Part shown: piece after piece, positions 1 to 5,853 of the stretch
Numbering within the stretch: the first letter of the stretch is position 1
Layout of the letters: every line of letters begins with the position of its first letter
Origin: an uncultured bacterium
GTDB taxonomy: Bacteria > Cyanobacteriota > Vampirovibrionia > Gastranaerophilales > Gastranaerophilaceae
Length of the DNA stretch: 5,853 nt
Assembly (NCBI GenBank): GCA_900314375.1
Contig: OMVC01000139.1
Location: forward strand, 1 to 5,853
Reading direction: 5' to 3'
Notes under the pieces: model-generated
Databases searched by the model: none
The model's input: the letters and a program-made list of their open reading frames with translations, nothing else
Told to the model about the DNA's origin: nothing
Program-made: the position numbers and the translations under genes

Positions 1-180
1 GATTGTCTTGAGTTGCTCGCAATAAACGGCATTTCGCATTTTGCTTTTAGTGGCTGTAAAAGGACACTCAGTTTGAGACAACCGGACAGACAGTTTGAGA
101 TTTTCGGCAACGTTCTTTCAAAAAATACAAAATTAATGTCAAATTAATCGGGGAAAATGTGTCCGATTTTTGTAATTGTT
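1..180. other. Left flank without a convincing gene
   Basis: No supported gene is seen. Plus frame 1 is open from the edge to a TAA at 145-147 (48 codons), but the product resembles nothing I know and the stretch contains the direct repeats. A minus frame could begin at the ATG complementary to 37-39 and leave the window, but it lacks a ribosome site. By count G+C is about 40-45% over 1-120 and falls to about 25% in 121-180 and 15% in 181-300. This looks like the border between two kinds of DNA. Confidence 0.5.
62..100 (+). repeat. Two direct repeats, 22-bp period
   Basis: GGACACTCAGTTTGAGA (62-78) recurs as GGACAGACAGTTTGAGA (84-100), identical at 15 of 17 positions. An inverted relative of the GGACA core, TGTCCGA, occurs at 160-166. 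Closely spaced diverged repeats of this kind are seen at binding sites for transposases (for example at ends of IS21-type elements) or regulators. No transposase is visible here, so the assignment stays open. Confidence 0.6.
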
Positions 181-181
181 T

Positions 182-212
182 TTGATTATTTTTTTTATTA
201 TTCTTATATAAT
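182..212 (+). promoter_or_regulatory. Candidate sigma-70-type promoter of the 138-residue gene
   Basis: A perfect TATAAT lies at 207-212 with TTGATT at 182-187 as the best -35 match, separated by 19 bp, slightly longer than the usual 17. Transcription would start near 219, about 28 bp before the ATG. The surrounding sequence is extremely AT-rich, so chance matches are likely and the -35 assignment is weak. Confidence 0.4.
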
Positions 213-246
213 TATAGTGGGTTACTTATAAAAGGATATTAATTAA

Positions 247-663
247 ATGCAAAATTATCATTTCTATCAAATAAGAAATAAAAATAATAATGATGAACAA
301 GGTTATGAATTAAGACGTGGCGAGGAACATCTGGAGACTCTTTTATACAATATTGATAACATTTCTGCCAAAGAATTAAAGCAAAAGAAAATGAATTTTT
401 TCAATTTTATTTGCAGTAAATACATAGATATTGATAGAAAAAATTTATTAATGATTTTTGCTTATGTAGATGATGATATGCTAGAATATTACAAATCTGA
501 GTATCCCATAAAAGAACTTAAAAGAAGTGGAAATTGGTTAATAAAAGATTGCCCAAAACGAACAGAAAGATACTATAAAAAACTTACTGAAGATGAAAAA
601 GTTTTTATTGAAATTGCTTTGCAAAAATTTAGACATAGGTTTGGCTATAAAGTTGATAATTAA
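247..663 (+). CDS. Hypothetical protein, 138 residues
   Basis: I do not recognise this protein. The start is ATG at 247, the earliest possible because an in-frame TAA (244-246) sits immediately before it; AAAGGA at 231-236 lies 10 bp upstream as a plausible ribosome site. The product is hydrophilic and rich in Lys, Glu, Asp and Tyr, with no signal peptide or membrane segment, so it is probably cytoplasmic. Features include two isolated Cys (56, 102), one Trp (97), an acidic run VDDDMLEYY (74-82) and a predicted-helical C-terminus (LTEDEKVFIEIALQKFRHRF). It is much AT-richer than the left flank. It stands alone, converging on the large autotransporter gene, and no neighbour suggests a job. It could belong to a mobile or accessory segment, given the composition shift upstream, but no mobility gene is visible. 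Confidence 0.75.
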   Translation: MQNYHFYQIRNKNNNDEQGYELRRGEEHLETLLYNIDNISAKELKQKKMNFFNFICSKYIDIDRKNLLMIFAYVDDDMLEYYKSEYPIKELKRSGNWLIKDCPKRTERYYKKLTEDEKVFIEIALQKFRHRFGYKVDN

Positions 664-667
664 TTTT

Positions 668-726
668 ATTCGTAAAAAAAAGCCACGATTTTTAAGTCGT
701 GGCTTTGTATCATATAAGATACGAAT
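668..726. repeat. Outer 7-bp inverted repeat flanking the terminator hairpin
   Basis: ATTCGTA at 668-674 is perfectly complementary in inverted orientation to TACGAAT at 720-726, bracketing the terminator stem. A second small palindrome, GTATC (707-711) with GATAC (718-722), competes with the right outer arm. The arms could close a larger structure in either transcript, but seven AT-rich pairs may also be chance. Confidence 0.4.
674..706 (-). terminator. Intrinsic terminator of the autotransporter gene
   Basis: A 10-bp perfect stem pairs 679-688 (AAAGCCACGA) with 697-706 (TCGTGGCTTT) around an 8-nt loop. Read on the minus strand, the stem ends in an uninterrupted run of eight T (complement of 674-681), about 26 bp after the TAG at 732-734. 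On the plus strand the hairpin is followed by TTT then GTATCAT, a poor U-tract, so it would stop the small gene less efficiently although it lies just past that stop. Confidence 0.88.
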
Positions 727-731
727 CTCGC

Positions 732-3700
732 CTAAATTTTACTTATTGTTGCTTGCATCGGTGTTATTGATGTATTTTTTAAATTAGAATCTTTTGCCGG
801 TGTAAGCTGTTTAATAATTTTCTTATCTTGAGTTTGTTGAGAATTACTTCCGTTTATTAACTCGTTATATCTTGCAATATTTTTTGATTTTTGAGTATTA
901 TTTTTTGCAGGTTTGATTACAGTCTTGTTAGGTTTTATTTCACCTTGAGCTTTATTTTCTTTTGTTTTGTCTTTACCTAAAGCCCAACGGAAACCTGCTG
1001 AAAGAGCTACACCATTTCTTCCGCCATTTCTTATCATTGTTTGGAAGAATCCTGTAAATCTTTCACCCCAACGTTTTTGAATACCTATACCATATTGAAC
1101 ATAAGGTTTTACACTTGTATCAGGTAATCCAATATTTGCAGCTTTAAAATCAGTTTTATCCATTATATTCCAGACCATTTGGACACTTGCATAAGGTTGC
1201 CAACCGTTTTTCAAGTTACCAATAAATTTAACACCCGGTGTTATATTTATTGCATTTAACGGATCAGAACTAATTCTTGCACCTGCGGCATTTGTATAAT
1301 CAAAAGTATTTACAAATGTGTATGACATCATATAACTTGGTTGGATTATGAATTTACCATGAGCCAGTTCCCAATTATAACCCGTCTTAGAAGCAACACC
1401 AGTCATCAGCATTGGGAAATTTTCAGAACCATACATCGTATGAGCTTCTGCTACACTTGCACCAACATTTGCAGTTAAAGCAGTAAAGAAATCTCCTTTA
1501 TACCAAATACCTGTTGCACCAATATTACCACCATTTTGATATATTGAATTTCCGTCATAAGTTTGGTGAGAGCCATTATAACCTGCGTACAAGCTCCATT
1601 GATAGTCCCATCCGTTCTTTGTTTGATACATCGGAGAGTCACCACCAAAGAATGAACCATACATTATGTTATTTACTTTTGTACCACCTTTGAGGTCAAC
1701 TTTTTCAAATGAAGTATATGGTCTAATCCAACCGGCACTCTCTTTCTCCGGCAGATATGTTGGTGAGAATACTTTAGGTGCTCCATCTACAGAAGCATAT
1801 CTGTTAGCCATTTTGTATGCTTGACGTTCTTCACGAGTCATAAGCATCTTCATATCAAGATTTCTGAATGCCTCATCATAAGAATTTAATTGAGATAAAT
1901 ATCCGCCGAGTTGTGCTGCAATAGGTGCGGCAAAAACAGCTGAATTATAATCTTTGTAAGAATTTCCTGTTGGAGCATACATCAAATATCCATCTTCAAC
2001 TCGACCTGCTATTTTTCTGATAGGTGTCATTATTGTAGGTAAGCTGAAACTATCTGAAGACACATTATCTCTGCCCAAGTTTGTTGTATCTCCCAAATGT
2101 AATTTAAAGTTATCTTTTAGAGTATTGCCCATTACATTTACGTTACTGATATTAAATTTACCGCCATTATTAGTAATATTTGCAATAAATGAGTCAGATT
2201 TCATATTATCTAAATTGAAATCTATTGCCATATTTGCAGTACCGTTAAGGTTTACATTACCCAAATTAGTTTCGGTAATATTACCTTCTGCAACATTTAT
2301 CGCACCACCATTTACGTTAAATGATGTCGCTTGGGAAATATCTCCGTTACTACCCAAATACATTGTGCTTGATTGTAATGTCAATTGAGTTCCTTCGATT
2401 TTATTATTAACTATAAAGTTGTCATTTGTATCAAGAACAACATTACCTGTTGCAGTACCGTTTATATCACTAACGGTTTTTGAACCTGAATTGAATGTAA
2501 TTTGACCGTCATTTGTAATTCCGTCAGTTGCAATTAAATTTTCAGAATTTGTTGTGATATTGCCAGTATTGTTAATAGATTTCTGAGATACTGTACCATT
2601 TGTATTATCAAATGCTCCATTATTTGTCAAAGTTCCATCACCCGTGATATTGCTTGTATTTGTAGCTCCTGTATTTACAATGAAGTTTCCGTTATTATCA
2701 ATATCTGAATTATTGTTTAATGTTCCGATAGTTGCAGTTCTGCCGTTGTCATTTGTAAATGTACCATTATTATTCAATGTTGTAGCATTTAATGTTCCGT
2801 CATTTTCTAATGAATTATTTGCAGTAACATTAACCTCATTTTGATTAATTGTATTGGTATTTTTAACAGTTCCTTTAATATTTGTTGTACCCGTTGAACC
2901 TGTTATTTGATTTGAATTTGTACCGCCGGAAATATTTAATATAGCATTGTTGTCAACATTACCGCCAATATTGTCGATATTAGTGTCTATTACACCTGTT
3001 CCGCTATTTTTAACATTACCGCTAATTGTTCCGTTTTCATTATCAAAAGTTCCTGAGTTATCAACATCACCTGTTATAGAGCCGTTTTGATTATCAAAGT
3101 CTGCGGCATTAGTAACTTTGCCTGTTATAGAACCATTATTTGTGTTATCAAATGAACCTCCGTTATTATTTACATCACCTGTAACAGTTCCGCCTTTGTT
3201 ATCAAAGCTACTGCTATTTGTAACCGTACCGCTAACAGTACCGCCTTGATTATCAAAATCTTTGCTATTATTTACGTTTCCGTTTATAGTACCGTCATTG
3301 TCGAATTTTGCATTATTGCCGGTATTAACTACATTACCTGTGACAATATTGTTATTTGTTGCAGTACCTGAATTTTCTATATCAGAATTTGTTGTATTGT
3401 TAAATTCTGCGGTTGCACCGTTAGCAATAGCAATTTTATCTTGGTTAACAGTTCCGTTGAATGTTGTAGTACCTGATTTTACATTTGTATTGCCTGTTGC
3501 ACCTGTAACGGCATCATTAAATTCATTATTTCCTGTAAGGTTCATCGTACCGTTGTTATCAACATCAACATCATTACCTGTGAATACAACATTTTCAAGA
3601 TTTGCTGTACCGCCGGTTGTTGTAGCCGCAGGAGCATTAGTTGTAATTGCAGTTGTAAATCCGTTGAATGTATTTATATTGCCAACGGCAAGAGTTTGAC

Positions 3701-5853
3701 CGTCTTGAACTGTTATGCCGCCAACTTTACTGCCCGAAGCTGAACCGTTAATATTTTTACCATTGCCTGCGATGTTTAGAACAGCACCGTTTGCACCTGT
3801 TGCTCCACCCATTGCTCCTAAATCGGAATAAACATTTTCATCTTGACCGTCAGCCATTGAATATACTCTTTCAGCAGCATTTGATGCAACCGCATTTGCT
3901 AAATCAGAACTGTCAAAATCAAGATTACCTGTTGAGTTATTATATGTTGCCATATAACTTTCTGTTAAATGAGTTACTGACATAGGATCAGTTGCTAATC
4001 TTACATGGCTAATCAATGTTCCGTCAGATTGAACAACATTTACCCCATGAACTGGCATTGATGTAGCATCTTGTTTTACATTGATTTCAGAAATAATAAT
4101 ATTTCCGCTTCCTGTTGCAGAACCTGAAATTCTATCAGCAGAACCTGTTCCTGATAAATCGGTATCAATTATTAAATTCATGTTGCCTTGAGATAAATCA
4201 ACATTTCCTATATTAACATCCGAAACCGCATTATCGTAAGTCAGGTCTAATGTACCGCCTTTTGCTACAAGACTTGATGCTCCTGAAATATCTGCTCCTG
4301 TTGAAGCTCCAAGAGTTGCACCACTATTTAATTCAATAGAATTGCCTGTAATTGCGTGACCTAATGTAACAGTACCGCTATTAATAACTGTCGTACCACC
4401 TGTGCCTGAAATCGTTCCGTGTGTAGAACCTCCGTTAAGAGTTAATGTACCTGTGTTAGAAACATTTCCGTTCAAATTATCAGCACTTGAGGTTATACTT
4501 GCACTTGTTCCGTTATTTGTTATAGTGCCTGTAATTTTTGCATTATTAGTCAATGCTCCTGTGTTTGTAACATTTTGGTCTATGGTTGCACTGTTTGTTG
4601 CAGTATTAGAGAAATTCGTTATGCCACCGGTACCTGTAATTTTATTTGTGTTTTCACCGCCTGTTAGGTTGAGTGTATTCGTATTTTCAATACCGTTTGT
4701 TGCAGTTAATTTATTAGCAAGCGATGTGAATATTCCGCTATTAGTAATTTTATTTTGGCTAATAGTGCCATCGCCTGTATTATTGAAAGTTCCTGTATTG
4801 GATAAATTTCCTGTGCCGTTTATTGTTCCTGCGTTAGAACCGCCGCCAACTGTTGCAGTTGTACTGTTATTTGTTAAAGTAGCACCGCTTGAAACCGCTA
4901 ATGTTCCTTGTTGAAGTGTTGTATTAACGGTATTTGTGCCGGATGTTACATTTAATCCTCCGTTACCGGTGATTGAATTAACTGTAGCTCCACCTGCGAA
5001 TTCGGTTGTCCCTGCGTTTGCTATGTCGGTGGTATTGTTTGTCAGAGTCGAATTTACAACTTTCAAATTACCGCCGTTTGATACGGTTACGGCAGTACCA
5101 AATCCTGAGAATTCAGAAACATTATTTATTGTCAAAGATTTTCCGTTACCGACAGTAATTCCGCCTGTTGTACCCTGTCCTGTGATTTTATTCGTTCCAC
5201 CGTTAATTACAAGTGAAGTTCCGTTTAACGTGCCTAAATTTGCAGTTACGTTTTCATTATCAGTCATAGTGTAGGCTTTTGTAGCAACATCAAGCGAAAC
5301 GGCATGAGCCAAATCGCTGAATGCCAAGTTCAAATATCCGCCTGTTGAGTCGTGACTATATGTTGTTAAGTAGTTTGCAGGAATAACTTTTGCGGTATTA
5401 GTAACCTCAAAATCATCTGCTAAATCTACAATAGACATAATAGCACCTTTGATTACATTTATTTTTAAAGGTATTTCGGTTATTGTATCGCCCATAGCAT
5501 AAACTTTTGAGATTAATATTTGACCGCTGTTATCATCGCCTATTGTACCTTCAAAAGTATCGGATTTTAGTATGCTGTTGGAGAAATCTGTGTCTATATT
5601 AATTTTAATATCAGAATTCAGATTAACTTCACCCAACTTGTTATCTTGATAAGCTTGGTTTTGAGCATTTATAAGTCCGCCGTTATCATCATTTTTTAAG
5701 CCGACTAAATCCAATGTTCCATAATTTGTTCCGTTCTTACCGAGAGTAACTGTTGCACCGTTGTTTAGAGTAACAGTGTTACCTGAGACGGTATTATTAA
5801 ATATATAATTGCCGCCTGTTGGAGCATCGTTATCTGTATCAATTTCCAGAGTA
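732..5853 (-). CDS. Giant autotransporter (type Va) adhesin-like protein, C-terminal part; 5' end outside window
   Basis: This is a surface protein of the autotransporter class: the C-terminal barrel inserts in the outer membrane and the long N-terminal passenger is displayed outside. 1,706 codons are visible, ending at TAG (732-734). The frame stays open to the right edge, so no start, signal peptide or ribosome site is visible; a TTG at 5712-5714 is an internal Leu (context GTLDLVGL). Numbering from the right-edge codon, residues 1 to about 1290 are an Asn/Thr/Gly-rich passenger of short beta-strand repeats, with no Cys and no Trp. Residues 1302-1353 form a conserved linker and amphipathic helix (AAQLGGYLSQLNSYDEAFRN onward). 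Residues 1373-1626 are an aromatic-rich barrel holding all Trp residues and closing with GVALSAGFRWALG. Residues 1627-1706 are a Lys-rich tail, odd because classical autotransporters end at the barrel's last strand. The ligand is unknown; adhesion or surface-layer function is inferred only from architecture. A hairpin terminator follows the stop by about 26 bp. Confidence 0.93.
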   Translation of the reverse strand, partial: TLEIDTDNDAPTGGNYIFNNTVSGNTVTLNNGATVTLGKNGTNYGTLDLVGLKNDDNGGLINAQNQAYQDNKLGEVNLNSDIKINIDTDFSNSILKSDTFEGTIGDDNSGQILISKVYAMGDTITEIPLKINVIKGAIMSIVDLADDFEVTNTAKVIPANYLTTYSHDSTGGYLNLAFSDLAHAVSLDVATKAYTMTDNENVTANLGTLNGTSLVINGGTNKITGQGTTGGITVGNGKSLTINNVSEFSGFGTAVTVSNGGNLKVVNSTLTNNTTDIANAGTTEFAGGATVNSITGNGGLNVTSGTNTVNTTLQQGTLAVSSGATLTNNSTTATVGGGSNAGTINGTGNLSNTGTFNNTGDGTISQNKITNSGIFTSLANKLTATNGIENTNTLNLTGGENTNKITGTGGITNFSNTATNSATIDQNVTNTGALTNNAKITGTITNNGTSASITSSADNLNGNVSNTGTLTLNGGSTHGTISGTGGTTVINSGTVTLGHAITGNSIELNSGATLGASTGADISGASSLVAKGGTLDLTYDNAVSDVNIGNVDLSQGNMNLIIDTDLSGTGSADRISGSATGSGNIIISEINVKQDATSMPVHGVNVVQSDGTLISHVRLATDPMSVTHLTESYMATYNNSTGNLDFDSSDLANAVASNAAERVYSMADGQDENVYSDLGAMGGATGANGAVLNIAGNGKNINGSASGSKVGGITVQDGQTLAVGNINTFNGFTTAITTNAPAATTTGGTANLENVVFTGNDVDVDNNGTMNLTGNNEFNDAVTGATGNTNVKSGTTTFNGTVNQDKIAIANGATAEFNNTTNSDIENSGTATNNNIVTGNVVNTGNNAKFDNDGTINGNVNNSKDFDNQGGTVSGTVTNSSSFDNKGGTVTGDVNNNGGSFDNTNNGSITGKVTNAADFDNQNGSITGDVDNSGTFDNENGTISGNVKNSGTGVIDTNIDNIGGNVDNNAILNISGGTNSNQITGSTGTTNIKGTVKNTNTINQNEVNVTANNSLENDGTLNATTLNNNGTFTNDNGRTATIGTLNNNSDIDNNGNFIVNTGATNTSNITGDGTLTNNGAFDNTNGTVSQKSINNTGNITTNSENLIATDGITNDGQITFNSGSKTVSDINGTATGNVVLDTNDNFIVNNKIEGTQLTLQSSTMYLGSNGDISQATSFNVNGGAINVAEGNITETNLGNVNLNGTANMAIDFNLDNMKSDSFIANITNNGGKFNISNVNVMGNTLKDNFKLHLGDTTNLGRDNVSSDSFSLPTIMTPIRKIAGRVEDGYLMYAPTGNSYKDYNSAVFAAPIAAQLGGYLSQLNSYDEAFRNLDMKMLMTREERQAYKMANRYASVDGAPKVFSPTYLPEKESAGWIRPYTSFEKVDLKGGTKVNNIMYGSFFGGDSPMYQTKNGWDYQWSLYAGYNGSHQTYDGNSIYQNGGNIGATGIWYKGDFFTALTANVGASVAEAHTMYGSENFPMLMTGVASKTGYNWELAHGKFIIQPSYMMSYTFVNTFDYTNAAGARISSDPLNAINITPGVKFIGNLKNGWQPYASVQMVWNIMDKTDFKAANIGLPDTSVKPYVQYGIGIQKRWGERFTGFFQTMIRNGGRNGVALSAGFRWALGKDKTKENKAQGEIKPNKTVIKPAKNNTQKSKNIARYNELINGSNSQQTQDKKIIKQLTPAKDSNLKNTSITPMQATISKI
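735..974 (-). other. Lys-rich C-terminal extension after the barrel (within the large CDS)
   Basis: Eighty residues follow the final barrel strand, starting KDKTKENKAQGEIKPNK and ending QATISKI. I count 16 Lys and 1 Arg against 6 Asp/Glu, with many Asn, Gln, Ser and Thr, no Cys, no Trp and no hydrophobic membrane segment. It is likely disordered and, by the usual barrel topology, would sit in the periplasm. A role in contacting peptidoglycan or other anionic envelope material is only a guess. The frame is continuous with the barrel, so this is not a separate gene. Confidence 0.8.
975..1736 (-). other. Autotransporter beta-barrel domain (within the large CDS)
   Basis: About 254 residues run from AGWIRPYTSFEKVDLKGG to SAGFRWALG. 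Length, alternating aromatic/small strands (for example WDYQWSLYAGYNGSH, KPYVQYGIGIQKRWG) and a last strand rich in Phe/Trp match the 12-stranded autotransporter barrel family (Pfam Autotransporter, PF03797) as I know it. All nine Trp residues of the visible protein fall here. The helix just before it (nucleotides 1794-1886, NSYDEAFRNLDMKMLMTREE onward) would be the segment threading the barrel pore. I see no recognised cleavage motif, so whether the passenger is released is undecided. Confidence 0.9.
2118..2375 (-). repeat. Third copy of the leading module, directly before the barrel linker
   Basis: Residues 1160-1245 (STMYLGSNGDISQATSF, LGNVNLNGTANMAIDFNLDN, FNISNVNVMGNT) line up with the modules at 5481-5762 and 4059-4328. 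The shared pattern is LG-N/E-V-N/D-L, then an I-D-hydrophobic strand, an S/A-D-aromatic-or-R turn, and ISxVNVM. Here it leads into the linker and barrel rather than into another passenger segment, the position where autotransporters often carry a folding (autochaperone-like) region. That functional reading is inference. Confidence 0.75.
2997..3305 (-). repeat. Six tandem FDNxxGxIxGxVxNS repeats in the passenger
   Basis: Six consecutive units of 16-18 residues begin with Phe-Asp-Asn: FDNDGTINGNVNNSKD, FDNQGGTVSGTVTNSSS, FDNKGGTVTGDVNNNGGS, FDNTNNGSITGKVTNAAD, FDNQNGSITGDVDNSGT and FDNENGTISGNVKNSGTG. A more degenerate unit (IENSGTATNNNIVTGNVVN) precedes them. Each unit reads as two short strands with Asn/Gly turns, fitting one rung of a right-handed beta-solenoid. 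Residues 850-952 from the right edge are covered. The DNA copies differ at many positions, so recent slippage is not evident. Confidence 0.85.
3387..4328 (-). repeat. Passenger super-repeat, copy 2 (about 310 residues)
   Basis: This is the counterpart of the block at 4863-5762. The leading module (4059-4328) carries IGNVDLSQGNMNLIIDTDLS and IISEINVKQDAT; the following segment (3387-3956) carries YMATYNNSTGNLDFDSSDLA, GGITVQDGQTLAVGNINTF and ANGATAEFNN. The order and spacing of motifs match copy 1 with small insertions, for example after the Asp/Leu/Ala-rich stretch and around TTNAPAATTTGG. The copies are separated by a beta-repeat region of about 180 residues. Confidence 0.8.
4863..5762 (-). 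repeat. Passenger super-repeat, copy 1 (about 300 residues)
   Basis: This intragenic duplication covers residues 31-330 from the right edge. It opens with a module (5481-5762) that passes through LGEVNLNSDIKINIDTDFS and ISKVYAMGDT, then a segment (4863-5372) with YLTTYSHDSTGGYLNLAFSD, a GGITVGNGKSLTINNVSEF strand-turn and SSGATLTNNS. Each block has a counterpart in the same order at 3387-4328. The resemblance is clear at protein level but diverged, so the duplication is old. A shorter piece just after it (4617-4826) also matches 2418-2651. Confidence 0.8.

Noticed and set aside
1..147. Possible 3' end of a gene in plus frame 1 (48 codons from the edge)
   Set aside because: The residues match no family I know, and the stretch contains a direct repeat whose 22-bp period is not a multiple of three, so it would not repeat at protein level. 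It is kept only as a remark on the left flank.
130..148. AAATTAAT repeated at 130-137 and 141-148 as a possible operator
   Set aside because: The 11-bp spacing is helical, but eight-base AT-only repeats are expected by chance in sequence this AT-rich.
593..787. Plus-strand open frame of 64 codons spanning the end of the small gene and the terminator
   Set aside because: It overlaps the 138-residue gene in another frame, reads through the terminator hairpin and runs antisense into the autotransporter 3' end. The Lys/Leu/Ile string reflects AT-rich noncoding sequence.
1475..1660. Minus-strand 61-codon open frame inside the barrel region
   Set aside because: It is an out-of-frame shadow of the barrel-coding sequence, whose own frame is clearly correct.
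2997..3305. Tandem repeats as a CRISPR array or phase-variation tract
   Set aside because: The units encode an in-frame protein repeat, differ in DNA sequence, have no unique spacers, and contain no homopolymer or identical short-unit tract.
2125..5274. Plus-strand open frames at 2125-2388, 2644-2844, 3262-3699, 3791-3985, 4402-4914 and 4936-5274
   Set aside because: All lie antisense to the autotransporter passenger. Five read as hydrophobic Val/Leu/Pro/Phe strings, the expected antisense of repeated Asn, Gly, Thr and Lys codons; 3791-3985 is a His/Leu/Asn-rich string of the same antisense kind. None shows a ribosome site or known domain.

Overview
The window holds one very large gene and one small one, pointing at each other. 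Minus-strand positions 732-5853 encode the C-terminal part (1,706 codons visible) of a giant surface autotransporter (type Va secretion). It has an Asn/Thr/Gly-rich beta-strand-repeat passenger, a helical linker, an autotransporter outer-membrane beta-barrel and an unusual Lys-rich tail after the barrel. The reading frame is still open at the right edge, so the signal peptide, true start and promoter lie outside. On the plus strand, 247-663 encodes a 138-residue protein I do not recognise. The 68 bp between the two stop codons carry a strong intrinsic terminator that serves mainly the autotransporter gene.

The barrel and its C-terminal signature imply a Gram-negative (diderm) bacterium with an AT-rich genome. 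The style of the barrel (the segments AAQLGGYLSQLNSYDEAFRN and RNGGRNGVALSAGFRWALG) reminds me of gut Vampirovibrionia/Gastranaerophilales (non-photosynthetic Cyanobacteriota). This is recall, not a search, and Elusimicrobia or Negativicutes are not excluded.

Layout: 1-120 is a noncoding-looking block of about 40-45% G+C with a 22-bp-period direct repeat. 121-246 drops to about 15-25% G+C and carries a plausible promoter and a Shine-Dalgarno sequence. 247-663 is the small gene, 668-726 the terminator region, and 732-5853 the autotransporter. Inside the latter a roughly 300-residue block (5762-4863 and 4328-3387) is duplicated, its leading module occurs a third time (2375-2118) just before the barrel, and six 16-18-residue tandem repeats lie at 3305-2997. 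The passenger therefore seems to have grown by internal duplication at two scales.

I see no multi-gene novel system, RNA gene, CRISPR array or intact mobile element. The points most worth a second look are the post-barrel tail, the layered passenger duplication and the compositional break at the left edge.
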